The notes beneath the pieces are model-generated. The model was given only the letters and a program-made list of their open reading frames with translations, had not been told where the DNA came from and searched no databases. From positions 9,744,804-9,808,803 of the forward strand of contig OX235277.1 in the NCBI GenBank assembly GCA_944472155.2: a stretch of DNA of 64,000 bases, written 5' to 3'. Positions 42,690 to 53,622 of the stretch are shown one piece after another; the stretch's first letter is position 1, and every line of letters starts with the position of its first letter. This stretch comes from Trichobilharzia szidati. Lineage: Eukaryota > Platyhelminthes > Trematoda > Strigeidida > Schistosomatidae. The position numbers were made by a program, and so were the translations under genes.

Positions 42690-43666
42690 TGCCCCATTCT
42701 AACGCCATGTGGTATTTGACAGTCTTCACAATCTTTCACGCCCAGGTGCACGAGCATCAGAGAAACTGATATCAGCTAGATTTATGTGGCCTGGCATTGA
42801 CCGTGAGGTGCGTTGTTGGGCGCGTACTTGTGTGCGGTGCCAAAGCACTAAAGTTACTAAGCACAATATCACGCCGGTTGGGTCCTTTGCGACACCAAGA
42901 CTAATAACCGTGGGCAGCAGTTTGAATCAATAATTTTCAAGAAGCTTTTAGAGCTGTTGGGACGCGAACGTATCAGAACAACTACGCATCAGCCATTGGC
43001 AAATGGACTAGTAGAGCGCTTTCGTCGCTCATTGAAAGCCTCGTCAGTGGCACTAGATAACAGCGGGTGAACAGAGTCTTTGCCTACAGTCTTTCTCAGC
43101 ATTCGTTCTACACTCAAGGCAGATCTTTAGTGCACCTCAGCCGAGTTGGTACATGGCACCACTTTCCTTTTAGCGGGTGAGCTCATCGCTCCTGAAAGTT
43201 TTGATCCAAACGTTACTGATGTCAGTTGCTATCCCCAGAGTCTAAAACGCTTTATGTCGCGACTTCCACCAATTCCCACACGCACTTACAACAAGGAATT
43301 AGACGTAGATACTCGACTCGATGATTGTACACATGTTTTCGTGCGTCATGATGCTGTGTGTAAGCCCTCACAACTTGCATATGACGACCTTTCAAGGTCC
43401 TTAGTCGGAAAGAGAAATGTTTCATTATTGAGCAGGTTGGCCGCCGGGACACTGTACGTATCGACAGACTGAAAGCGGCACACATGGAAGAATCCTTACA
43501 GTCCACCTCAGCTCGTCCAAACATCTCCTCTGAACCTATTCCCAACCCAGATTCCACTACTGCACCTCCGGTGGTTAATGATAATTCTCCTGCTGCCGCC
43601 AGTGAAGTCCTTGTCGCACGCGCGGGTCAGCGTGTGCCCAAGAGGTACACCGAATTTCTTCACTAA
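42690..43666 (+). pseudogene. Ty3/gypsy integrase remnant lacking its core
   Basis: The frame at 42709-42933 has the integrase zinc-binding part (FMWPGIDREVRCWARTCVRC, an H2C2-type end). At about 42900 it jumps to the last part of the core (LANGLVERFRRSLKASS, carrying the catalytic Glu), so about 80 residues with both catalytic Asp residues are gone. Next come LVHGTTFLLAGE and HVFVRHDAVCKPSQ (C-terminal chromatin-facing part), ending at 43666. In-frame stops lie near 43070 and 43125. The protein would insert LTR-element DNA; this copy cannot. Confidence 0.7.
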
Positions 43667-43918
43667 ACGACTCCATAGGTAGCACTACTTAGTAGTTCTT
43701 CTTCCTTTCCACAATTTATGTTAGTGATTTTTTCGCTATATTTACTATATTTGGTTTCATTTGTGTGTAAAAGTCGTACTCATAGGCCATGCGAGTGGTA
43801 AGGTGATATACGATACATAACGTTTAAAGGTTTGTTACAGTCAACTTGATGTCATGTATGCAGCTCGGTACTAGCTAGTACTAGTCTGTATTGGACATCG
43901 GATCGACTCTAACAATGC

Positions 43919-44600
43919 TTGATGGAAACAACTGATTACATAGTTAATGAATTGATAAAGCAAGGTATAGAGATTGGAATATCTGTGTCTTCCCTAAAGG
44001 AACTTCTATTAAGGTGTACAGTGAACGTATATTTCCTGTTCAATAAAGAAATGTATAGACAATTAGATGGCGTTGCTATAGAATCACCACTAAGTCCAAT
44101 CCTAGCAGATATTTTTCTTGGCGAAACTAGAGAATGATCCTCTTAAAGATGTAATATATAATCTTAATTTCTACTGCCAATGTGTTGATGATGCACTGCT
44201 AGTTTTTAAGGAAGAAAGTGATACGAAGGACATATTGGTTAATTTCAATAGAGCACATCCCAGCATAAGCTTTACTAAGGAAGAAGAAGAAAATGACTCC
44301 ATCCCCTTTTTGGACGTCCTAATGACCAGACAAACAGACGGAACAATATATAGACGTTTGTATAGAAAACCTAGTGGACAATATACTCACTTTCTGAGCT
44401 TCGTCCCCCTACAATACAAACGTAATCTGGTTAGAGGTCTGGTTAACCGGCCTAGGGTTATCTGTTCAAATTAAACACTGAACGAAGAACTAGGTAATAT
44501 TCGCGATCTACTAAGTAGAAACGGATATCCAACTAAATTCATGAACAAACACATTAAGTCAGAAAGTGAAATGTCTAAGCAGCAGTCAGTCTTCCTAAGG
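43919..44600 (+). pseudogene. Penelope-like RT remnant
   Basis: Two overlapping frames give FNKEMYRQLDGVAIESPLSP, LADIFL, then FYCQCVDDALLVF (catalytic box; the Tyr before VDD is Cys), IPFLDVLMTR, and IYRRLYRKPSGQYTHF. A thumb segment follows (LSRNGYPTKFMNKHI). DGVAMGSPLSP, FLDVL and YRKP are signatures of PLE reverse transcriptases. One frameshift lies at about 44120 and a stop at 44474. Confidence 0.7.
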
Positions 44601-44760
44601 TTATAATTCATGGCTGAAGTCAATACCGAGATCTTATCACAGGATCTGAGAAAGGCCTTCAAAAAGGCTTTCAACGCAGATAAGTTGTGCTGTGTATTCA
44701 CTAGCCAACCAATACTCAATTCAAGAAATAAAGACAGACTGCTGTGTTTCACCTCTTCCA

Positions 44761-44948
44761 TGTGCGTCGGTGGCACAGTGGTTAGGACTCTCGCCGACCA
44801 TGCACATGGTCTGGGGTTCGATCCCCTGCCGGCGCACACCCGATATCTATGGTCGGCCTGAATTTGGGCTACCGATATCCATGCTGAAAATTCCATACTT
44901 GTACTGAAAATACGGTGTGGAATCAAGCTGTAAATCAAAATAAAAAAA
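44761..44948 (+). mobile_element. tRNA-headed SINE, family D, copy 5
   Basis: Full copy with TGCGTCGGTGGCACAGTGG, GGGGTTCGATCCC, body and A-rich tail. It is the cleanest of the five and nearly identical to 33828-34000. Confidence 0.8.
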
Positions 44949-45750
44949 ATGTGTATTTGCCAGTTTAACTACCCATGTGGAGATAGTTACGTTAGCCGTA
45001 CGATCAGGCAAGCTCAGCGTCCAATTTCTGAACAACAGGCTATCGGAATTCATCTCTCTGTTCAAAAGAAATTTGTACAGTCATTTTCTTTACCATGACC
45101 AATTACATAATATGTATTAGGTTTTTAAAAACGAGTTTTTCCCCTCCCTTTGTAACCATCCTTTGGCTTTGTTAATTTTTACAATTTTTGCAATTCTAGC
45201 TAATTTTATTAACTTGTTTGTATTTTACGTAATTCTTCTGAGTCATCCTATTCTCCTTAGTCATCATTCCTATTTTACAAATTTCTTGAACATTTAATAA
45301 CTTGCTGCCAACGCCTAAGAATCAACTTATCTTGAATTTCACGTTCACTTGCGGAAGCAAGTACATTAGATGGACGAAAAGAACAGCTTCTATCCGGTTT
45401 TCTGAACATATTCTGAAAAACTTTCGACTGAAACGAAGCAAAGAGTGCAATTACCGGACATCTTGTTGATAATGGTCATTTCGTAAAGATAGCTAAGTCC
45501 TTCAAAATATTAAATAGACAAAGCACAGCAAATTTAATACGATTTACCGAAGCGATCACAATCAAATGATTCAAACCCGACTAATGCATACAGAAAGAGA
45601 GTGTGATTAATCTCTCGCTGCCTTGGAAGCTGAATTTTGACTTTGATTACATTAATTGGCCATCTGATTCAGTGGTCTCAACGCACTCAGTAAATCCCAA
45701 TCTTATAAGCTGTAGTCGTTTTTTGTTTTTGAGTTGCTATGTGAACCTGC

Positions 45751-46420
45751 GCCAATTGCCATGAACGGGAGGGATTTGAAAGAGGTTACTTCATTCACTT
45801 ATCTAGGGAGCATTGTCTCAACTAAGGGAGAAACAGACGGACGAGGATGTCAAATCGAGAATCGGGAAGGCGAGAAATACATTCATCAACCTGAAACCAA
45901 TCTGGAAATCTTCGTCACTCAACATCAACAACAAAATTAGGATTTTCAATACAAACGTCAAGTCAGTCAGTTCTTCTATACGGATCAGAAACTTGGCGGG
46001 TCACAAAGAATATTTCCAACAGCCTGTTGCAGACCTTTATCAACAACTGTCTTCGTTCTATACTGAAGATCAGATGGCCGCCGGAAAGAATCACCAACAA
46101 AAAACTATGGGAACAAACAAAACAAGAACCAATCGCTCAACAAATATGCAGGAGAAAGTGGAGATGGATTGGACACTCGCTGAGGAGGCCACTGGGTGAC
46201 ATCGCGCGTCAGACCATTGCTCGAGTGGAACCCGAAAGGGAAGCGGTGAGTGGGACTTCCAAGTGTGACATGGAGGAGATCGTGTGAAGAGGAGCTGAAA
46301 CAGTATGGACTAACATGAATGCAGGTGAAAAGTACAGCAGAAGACAGAAGCAGGTGGAGACGTGTAGTTGAAGCCCTATGTTTCACTAGGAACCCAAGGG
46401 AACAATAATAATAATAATAA
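45751..46420 (+). pseudogene. RTE LINE copy, 5'-truncated, with 12-bp TSD
   Basis: Direct repeats ATGTGAACCTGC at 45739-45750 and 46421-46432 bracket the insertion. It encodes broken C-terminal parts (VTSFTYLGSIVST, RIGKARNTFINLKPIWKSSS, WIGHSLRRPLGDIARQ) and ends in AACCCAAGGGAACAATAATA. This is a clean example of target-primed insertion with 5' truncation. Confidence 0.85.
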
Positions 46421-46432
46421 ATGTGAACCTGC

Positions 46433-47190
46433 AAGCTAACACTCTTTGTTAATTTTTTCTGTTTTCTGTCTTACCCGTCTCCCCTCTTTTCTACTTTAAA
46501 AGCGTATAAATTTATGATAAAAACTTAAACTAAAAATTGTAATGCTAACATTGTAGTTCTATAGTATTTCTTCTCTACTACCACCTAAACATTAAAGTAT
46601 GTTATTATCATCTATATAACTATTGGATGTTTCAGGTAGTGGTGGGCAGCTGATGAGAACCTGTGAAATAGAATGACGATGTCATTTTATACTGCAAATT
46701 TCGTCTTCCTTTCTTTGTCGACATTTACCAAGGGAACCAAATGTATGAAATGTTGTTTTTCTTAATGCGTTAATGGGAATTTGGAAATTATTAATGATAC
46801 GTCCTCAGCTATATTCGAATTGTTTTAGAAATCAAATCTCTACTGAAAATAAGTGAACTCGTCGAAAATGCAATTATATTTACCATATTTTGAAATACCG
46901 TAGTCTACTTGGCGAATGGTAGATATATTTGTTAATCTGGTCAAACAATTACAATGCTTTTGTCACAAACAGTAATGCTGCCATTCACAGATACTAAATT
47001 TGAGAATACATAAAGAAATATAACACCAATTCCATGAAATATCACCATTGAGGAGTATCTGATCACACCACACAGTACTGCAGTATCAGTCACGACATCT
47101 CAATGAAGCTCCAGAATTTCATATCCGACTGTGAATCACTAGTAGGCGTTGGATTAATTCGGATGCCTTGATTTGTATGAAGCTGAATAA
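46433..47190. other. No recognisable feature
   Basis: AT-rich sequence between an RTE insertion and an LTR-element end. No motif-bearing frame was found. Confidence 0.4.
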
Positions 47191-47289
47191 TTTTTGAGAC
47201 CATTATCTGTTACAAAACAACATATGTTAGAAAACCAATCATTGATAACTGAAGAGCACAGAATGACTACCTTGTTTCAATTTCAGCCC

Positions 47290-47631
47290 ATAAATGATCA
47301 AGTTTGGAATCAACGGGGGATGGAAGTTTGTTGGGTGAATCCCTTTTTCGTTACTGTTACTTGGGACGCTGCTGGGAGGTCGGGCGAAGGCGGAACATCA
47401 ACGAATACGTACCACGGTCGTGCTAACTCCTTCCAAAATGGGAGGGACCATACACGGTCACCGTAAAAGGGCGTCACGTATATACCACCAAAAATGCAAA
47501 CAAAGAGAAGCGGGTGAACGTCAGCGAGCTCCAGAGATGGATAAAGCGAGATAAGCAAGCGAAGATGCCAGGACCAAGAATATCGAAACAACTTCAGTCT
47601 AAACTGTTTAACGGAGGGACGAATGTGGTGG
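47290..47631 (+). pseudogene. LTR-retrotransposon integrase C-terminus
   Basis: One frame reads GPYTVTVKGRHVYT, then VNVSELQRWIKRDKQ, PGPRISKQLQ and LFNGGTNVVV before a stop at the LTR boundary. A C-terminal segment ending directly at the 3' LTR is usual for gypsy-type pol proteins. Upstream parts are frameshifted and the rest of pol is missing. Confidence 0.45.
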
Positions 47632-47881
47632 TGTGATACAGACAGTGTGTGTCAACGGAATATTATTCTCACATACTCCCACAGTTCATTTCGGCATTAG
47701 CAACAGAATACGATATTTGTAATGGAACATTCTATTTCATGTCGTTTAATGCAAACCGAAATCACATACTCAGTGATTGGTAAGAGAATAGAAACTATAT
47801 ATATATATATATATGCATCAACAGCCGTTTGTTCAATGAAAAATATACCTTGACTTCTGTGTCTTGCCTTCTGTTGTTACA
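47632..47881 (+). mobile_element. 3' LTR of the gypsy-like element
   Basis: A 250-bp segment from TGTGATACAGACAG to CTTCTGTTGTTACA with TG...CA ends. Its last bases match the other two LTRs. It follows the integrase end directly. It contains a TA-dinucleotide run at about 47799-47814. Confidence 0.5.
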
Positions 47882-48234
47882 AGTTCAGAAATACTTCACA
47901 GAGTATGACTACAAACTGAGTTGAAACGCCCTCATCGGCTAAAAGTATATGAACACATAAATGTAGAATAGAAAGAAGCATGGAATGTTCGGATAAAATT
48001 TATTATGTTATCAGTAATACCTGCCTCATTAGTTTTTTTCTTAACCACAGTAACATTACATTAAGAATGAATTAAAGTTTCGACATTGTAACCAAGGGAA
48101 TAAGATCCACTCATTTGTATAGAGTCTACAAAATTTGGTGAATTTCTGTATAATTTCAATTCCTCACCCTACCTTATACAACGAAAACCTCATTAAATAA
48201 CATTTCAACTTTGTATGGTGCTAATTTTTTCATT

Positions 48235-48395
48235 TTTATTCCTTTATGTTCTCAGTGGGACATGGGGCTTCAAGCTAGAGGCATGAACTTCCGGTAGCAG
48301 TGGTGTTTATTTTATTTTAAAGGGTTGGGTTTGTTAGCCGCATGCCAAACCTTTCTTATTTACCAGTCTTATTACTGGCTTAGAGAGGTAAAGGA
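48235..48395 (-). mobile_element. Family C SINE, 5'-truncated
   Basis: Antisense tail (CCTTTATGTTCTCAGTGGGA), RTE-like body and TTACTGGCTTAGAGAGGTAA, stopping before the tRNA-like head. Confidence 0.65.
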
Positions 48396-48840
48396 GTGTG
48401 TCTGACGGCGATCAATGATGCACACGCCAATATTGAGTTTATTTTGGAACATGAAAGTGACGGAAAGTTTCACTTCCTCGACATTGCCATGGAACGCCTA
48501 AAAGACGGTAGTCTTCAAAAGTCAATTTTTCGAAATCCTACATGGAAAAGACAATACTTACATTTTAATAGCTTTTGTCCAAATAGCTATAAATGAGCAC
48601 TGGTGAAGACTCTGTACTATAGAGCGAGGAGAATATGCTCTACAGAGAAACTACAGGAAGAATTTGAGTTTCTTGAAAGGACATTGAAGAGCAATGGGTA
48701 CTCTCAAAGGTTCATCAACAAGTATGGAAGATTTGAAGTCACAAATGTAAAACAAATCACAATGGGAAAAAAGCCAGTCTACCAGAAAGAAGCGATAATT
48801 AGTCTTTCTTTGCCCTGGTAACTGGATATTTTCATCTCTT
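48396..48840 (+). pseudogene. PLE RT thumb remnant
   Basis: It encodes FILEHESDGKFHFLDIAMERL, then SIFRNPTWKRQYLHFNSFCP, a stop, and TLYYRARRICSTEKLQEEFE with NGYSQRFINKYGR. These match the RT C-terminal half of PLEs (FLDVLV, YRKPTW, LVKTL..RA..IC). One in-frame stop separates the two frames. Confidence 0.65.
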
Positions 48841-49120
48841 TTTCATCTGAATGCGAAATGCTGAAAAGTTTCCATTGTGTATGATTATTAATGTTCGGAA
48901 TAATGTTTAATATTACATATATATATGTACATATTATTAGTGTGTGCATATATTGATAGAGTGATTTTTGTTTAAAATGAACCCTGTGCAAGTATGTTAA
49001 AATTGTTTTTGTAGATACATTTAATAATGTCTCTGCCCTGTAAGCAGCTGACGAGAAGGCAACGAAATAAAAGATAGTGCCATTTTATTCTGCTAAAACT
49101 GTAGTTCTTGCTTTGTTCAA

Positions 49121-49462
49121 ACCTGGGAGTACTGGACAGCTGTTTCGTCAGCCTTGTTTGGGACTCTTCAGCAATACGCACTTACACTTCGGGGTATGAA
49201 CCCATGACCTTCTGGTTACAAGGCGAGTCAGCTCGTAGACCATTAAGCCACTGGGACCCGATCCAATGTCCATCCCATGAATTCTAACTTCTGCCAATTC
49301 ATGACAGCGCGACCACTTCGCAATTTATCCTTCGATGAGTTACTGCCTCACCTTCAACCTGCTGCCTACTGATGAAGAGTCCTTAACTAGGATGAAACAG
49401 CTGTCCAGTACTCTCAGGTTTTCCAATAGTTTTCTAGCTGATGTCAGCTCATGATGAAATCT
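49121..49462. mobile_element. Palindromic tRNA/hammerhead element (family B), copy 5
   Basis: The minus arm (49121-49340) has a hammerhead region, tRNA-like head (CCAGAAGG-type B-box region, GACCATTAAGCCACTGGGAC) and body. The plus arm (49360-49462) keeps only its hammerhead region and the end GATGTCAGCTCATGATGAAATC. The plus-arm ribozyme (49366-49411) reads ATGAAGA at the core but keeps GAAA, ACAGCTGT and GTC. Confidence 0.7.
49129..49177 (-). ncRNA. Hammerhead ribozyme with complete conserved core
   Basis: On the minus strand, from 49177: stem I GTATTG, core CTGAAGA (49171-49165), stem II GTC...GAC with an inner CC-GG pair and a CT bulge, GAAA, stem III as the palindrome ACAG-CTGT without a loop, triplet GTC, then CAGTAC. 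Every conserved core residue of the hammerhead (CUGANGA, GAAA, NUH) is present, and stem I has six pairs with one G-T. The loopless stem III resembles that of schistosome Sm-alpha ribozymes, which may act as dimers. Expected activity is self-cleavage of the transcript after GTC. Confidence 0.7.
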
Positions 49463-49929
49463 TCCAACCGACGAAATAAAGGATCTCTACAAAAACCAAT
49501 ACTTGTGGATGCTTGAAATATTGAATAATGCTGTTAAATATTTGTATTTCAAATCAATGTGGAAATCTGCAGATCTCAGCGTGAAGGCAAATATCCAAAA
49601 ATTCAACAATAAAGTGAAGTCTATGCTTCTATATGATCCAGGGCTATTGTAGGTCAAGATGAAAAGCCCCCACGGGTCGATTTAGACGTTCAACAAGACA
49701 TGCTTTCTCTCAATGCTAAAGATAAGACGTCGAACCGTTAAGCATGGAGAAATAAAAGCTCTGGCAACGATCATCCTAAAAGGAATAAGAATGAATACGA
49801 TAGTCGTGTAGCGGAAATTCGTTGTATACATCAGAGCACAGTCGTGCTGTTCTCGTGAAGCCTCGTATTCCTTGCAAAGCCCATGTAACGAATAATACTA
49901 ATTTTTCTATCCCATTAATGACGCTTTCA

Positions 49930-50300
49930 TATATGTATAAAACTCGGGCACTGTGATAGTAAGTAATTCCATATTAGTTGGTTTATTAGGTATATCACAC
50001 AGTGAAACAGTATTATTTACTGGATGACAAGGTTTCGAACAAAATTTATGGTTCATAATCATATCAATTGTAATCACACGACTTTAAAACTTGAGTTTGA
50101 TAGTTTTCTTTGTTCTCTCCTATTTGTTGTAGGAGTAGTAGAATTTTCCAGATATCTGGGACAGGTGCTGAATCATTCCTATTACACGTATTTTCAGTTA
50201 CTCAATAAACAAAGCTTCTGTTATCAATCTCTCCTTCCATCCTGTGACATTGGATTTTAAAACTGACATCTTATTCCATCCTATTGTATACTACTCTACA
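49930..50300 (-). mobile_element. PLE terminal region, antisense
   Basis: It follows the 13871-14290 order: AAACTCGGGCACTGTGATAG, ATATCACACAGTG, GGTTTCGAACAAAATTTATG, CATAATCATATCAA. It is more diverged. It faces a sense PLE end starting at 50359. Confidence 0.6.
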
Positions 50301-50317
50301 CAACTCGCTAGCATTTT

Positions 50318-50381
50318 TGGTGTTTCCTCTGTCTAATATTTGAACGTTGTCTCAGTCGAATATTAGAGAGAGGAAACACCA
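50318..50381. repeat. 23-bp hairpin inside PLE sequence
   Basis: The left arm 50318-50340 (TGGTGTTTCCTCTGTCTAAT...) and right arm 50359-50381 are complementary with one mismatch, around an 18-base loop. It lies where an antisense and a sense PLE fragment meet. Confidence 0.75.
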
Positions 50382-50815
50382 AGAATATTAGAGAGTTTTC
50401 GGAAGCGTCGTACTCTAGTGAATCATCAATCAATAGGCACATCGACATAAACAAAATTTACCAATTGATAAGAAGGAAATCTCACACACACAAAGGGTCA
50501 AAGTTCAAATCAAGGAAACAATCAGTGCCAATGCAAGTAGCCCAGAGGGTGTAGAAACACAAAACAACCAATCACGACATTCAAAGTCACACACCAGGAG
50601 AGATAACTAATAAACTCGTGGAGAAATCTAAAAGCTCACTTCAACAAATTGAAGTGTATGCGCTGAAGATGTTGTCTAGAAGGGCAATAATGAAAGATTC
50701 GCAAGTAGACCATTCAGCTCAGAGAACACAACTACATCAAAATCATCCACCTGAGCTACAAATCTCCATCAACTCTAGAGTGAAGACAGAAAGTCACTCC
50801 AGCACTTGAACATGT
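50359..50815 (+). pseudogene. PLE endonuclease C-terminus and 3' UTR
   Basis: One frame reads FSEASYSSESSINRHIDINK then IYQLIRRKS, parallel to LEAWHSNEYAIKKHVNIDQIYQL at 52960. The 3' UTR with GCGCTGAAGATGTTGTC and AGAAGGGCAATAATGAAAG matches 53140-53190. Confidence 0.6.
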
Positions 50816-50837
50816 ACTTGGTGGTATCCACATCGAA

Positions 50838-50950
50838 GTGAGTGAGTTTTAAAACAGAACTCTGCACAGTGGCACATCAATTCAAGTCGTCACACTTGAG
50901 TGTAGCACAAAACAGGAGAGAAAGAAGAGATTCAGAAGAACTATAGTGAT
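50838..50950 (+). repeat. Repeat family H copy
   Basis: Contains AACAGAACTCTGCACAGTG, a TTCAAGTCGTCAC block and AGCACAAAACAGGAGAGAA. Confidence 0.45.
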
Positions 50951-51129
50951 CGAAAATTTGCAGGAGAAAGTAGGAAGAGTAACATGAAAAACAGGGGGGG
51001 GGCTTAGTAGATGTTGAAGTTTACTTAAAGTGAATTCATCTGCGCCATTGACAACAATTTTGAGCCATATCAACAATAGCCATGCTTACTGCCAATCATC
51101 AGTAAGCTGCATTTGAAAAAGTGAAGGAA

Positions 51130-51215
51130 CTAATGTACACTCAAAGATTCACACCCATGTCATTCAGTGCCGAAGTCAGACACACTACTACTGAGCTATT
51201 CAGGCTGACGTCTGA
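51130..51215 (-). repeat. tRNA-like family E head, diverged
   Basis: In reverse: AATAGCTCAGTAGTAGTGTG, then ACATGGGTGTGAATC, resembling family E A and B boxes. Confidence 0.4.
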
Positions 51216-51463
51216 TCTCTTGTAGGATTATAATGTAAACGCCGATTAATCCCCTGGGTAGTAAACAGTGTCTAGTTCTCATTGTTATTTCTGACTCTAT
51301 TCTATCAGTCAGTCAGCAAGAAGCATCATCAGTCAATGAGACTAGCTCACATATCTGACGTTAACTAAGTTTTAGCATCATATTTAATAACCGTTTTTAG
51401 ATGAATATTCCTCGAAATTTATACTTCATTTGTGTATTACAGTTTACTACATATCAGATATAT

Positions 51464-51930
51464 TTACAAAATTATCATGGTTAAACGAATGGTGGTGGAA
51501 ATTTGTATTTGAAGTGAATGATATGAACTGGATGGTCTAGTTACGAATCTTTCATCGTACTTCAAGACAACATCTTGAGCACATTGAAAATGTTTCCTGA
51601 TGAATTTGTCTGGATAGCTGTTTTCAATCAAGGTATCATACACGATCCTTAGTTCATCTTCAGTTACCTCTTCTGAGCATATACCTTTAACCCTGTGGCT
51701 GAGGGTCCTTACTAAAACTGACTTAAGGCTTCTATATGATACCTTGATTGAAAACATCTATCCAGACAAATTCTTCAGGAATCATGTGTTCATAGCTTCG
51801 TTCGTCGCCGGTATAAAAGAAATAGAACAAGTACCCTAAGCCACAGGGTTAAAGTTGTATGCTCAGAATAGGTAATTGAAGATGAACTAAGGGTTGTTTA
51901 TGATACATTGAAAATGCTTCTTATAACCTG
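51464..51930. pseudogene. PLE RT thumb remnant in a palindrome
   Basis: The minus strand (51757-51464) encodes SVLVRTLSHRVKGICSEEVT and DTLIENSYPDKFIRKHFQCA, the same region as TLYYRARRIC...NGYSQRFI at 48600. The segment 51725-51900 is an inverted, decayed copy (TTGATTGAAAACATCTATCC; CCACAGGGTTAAAG; GATGAACTAAGGGTTG). Confidence 0.55.
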
Positions 51931-52169
51931 ATCAGCTGTGTTAAATCAGATAAGTTGAATTTCGTCGAGTGAAATGACAGTTTCTGGTTGAAACTGAAGA
52001 GATAGACGTATACACTATTTGGGAATACAATATCAGTTACATAATGTGAATCACTGCTTAATTTTTAAGAGTAGCAAAAGGTTGAAGGAAGGAAAAACTT
52101 TTTGTGTTATTACTCAAGGGAAATCAAGTTCAGAAATTTTAATTATATAATGTAGCATAGCTGATTTAT

Positions 52170-53023
52170 TTGTTGAATCATTGCCAACGTCCTTTTTTCT
52201 ATTTAGGGATTAAGATGTATAGTAGTCGGGTGTTAATATATTTTCCTGTCAAAGGAATCAAAATATTAATTAAGTGTAACATCTTAACCAGAAGAAATAA
52301 CACAGGAATTTTAGAAACACAAGTACATAGAAAATCAACTCACACAGATCAAATATTCAACTATACTAGCAATAATCCAGTGACTCACAAACGAAACTGT
52401 GTGCAGACATTGTTTAAAAGAGTTCAAACACATTTTAGCACCCCTTCAGCGTTGAAAAGGATGGAAGAAAAATACCTATTAACGGTCTTCAAAAAGATTG
52501 GTTATCCACAATATTTCATCAAAAAGTGTTTAAAATTGAATAATAACACTAACAAGAAACCGTCATCAAAGAACACAAGAAAATTCACTGAAATAACAGC
52601 TAGAATACTGAAACCGTTTGATATAGATGTAGCACACAAGTCAGTCAGCCAGCACAATCACTTCATTCGATGTTGTGCAAACCAAAAGATCCAACAGAAA
52701 AAGGAGATAAAATTAACACCATTTACAAAATAAATTGTATGAACTGTAACAGATATTACATCAGTCCTCTTCGAATCAGAATCCAGGAACACAAATTATC
52801 TGTGAAAAGTCATGATATATATTCTTTCATATCAATGCATATAGATAATTATGGACGTCAATTTGACTGGGATAATGTCGAAATTTTAAACAGAGGAAAC
52901 ACCAAAAGTGACATGGAATTCTTAGAAGCGTGGCACTCAAATGAATATGCGATTAAAAAACATGTTAATATAGACCAAATATACCAACTAGTAGAAAGTA
53001 TATCCTGTGACCAGAAAGTTTAA
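52170..53023 (+). pseudogene. PLE RT end and GIY-YIG endonuclease
   Basis: The first frame (to 52733) includes ALKRMEEKYLLTVFKKIGYP and a linker (KNTRKFTEITARILKPFDID). After a frameshift near 52700 the second frame gives the endonuclease: NTIYKINCMNCNRYYIS (CxxC and the YI of YIG), RIRIQEHKLSVKSHD (catalytic Arg region), SFISMHIDNYGRQFDWDNVE, and LEAWHSNEYAIKKHV with the catalytic Glu. The GQT residues usually following YI are deleted, so the YIG loop is shortened. This is otherwise the best-preserved PLE endonuclease in the window. Confidence 0.7.
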
Positions 53024-53622
53024 AATCCAAGTCAATAGAAAATGATCAATATATATGTAAAGATGGTTACCGGGAGACGCAATGCCATCACTCATGCAAA
53101 ATTTCAATTAGTTCATTTAATGCTAAAAATTGCGCTGAAGATTTTGTCCAGAAGGGCGTCGAAAGCTTAGCAACTAAACCAACCAGCTCAGAGAACAATA
53201 TTAATTGCAAATCATCAACCTGAGCCACAAATCTCCTGTATTATCTACAGCCCTTATTCGAAAATAGAAAATGTATCAACATCAATTTCCATCATATGGT
53301 TAAATTTCATGTTTTCACATAGGTCTGTGAGCAGTAAAAATCTCGTGAAACGTGAATTTGTTCTACAAATCCAGAGAAATACATGAGAATATTTTGGAAA
53401 GAGTGCAAAACTTCCTCTGTAAACAAAGTGGCATTTCTGATTGTGAAAATGTCTCGAATTTACGATCGTAACTGAAAATCTGTGCTGGCTTTGTATAGGT
53501 TGTTGATAGCAGTTAATTAAGTAAATCAAATTACCTCAGAGAAATGAGCAGTTTGAAAATATCCGCATTCTTTTACGATACATAAGTCTGTGTGAACTCA
53601 ATACAATCCAAAATTACGACAA

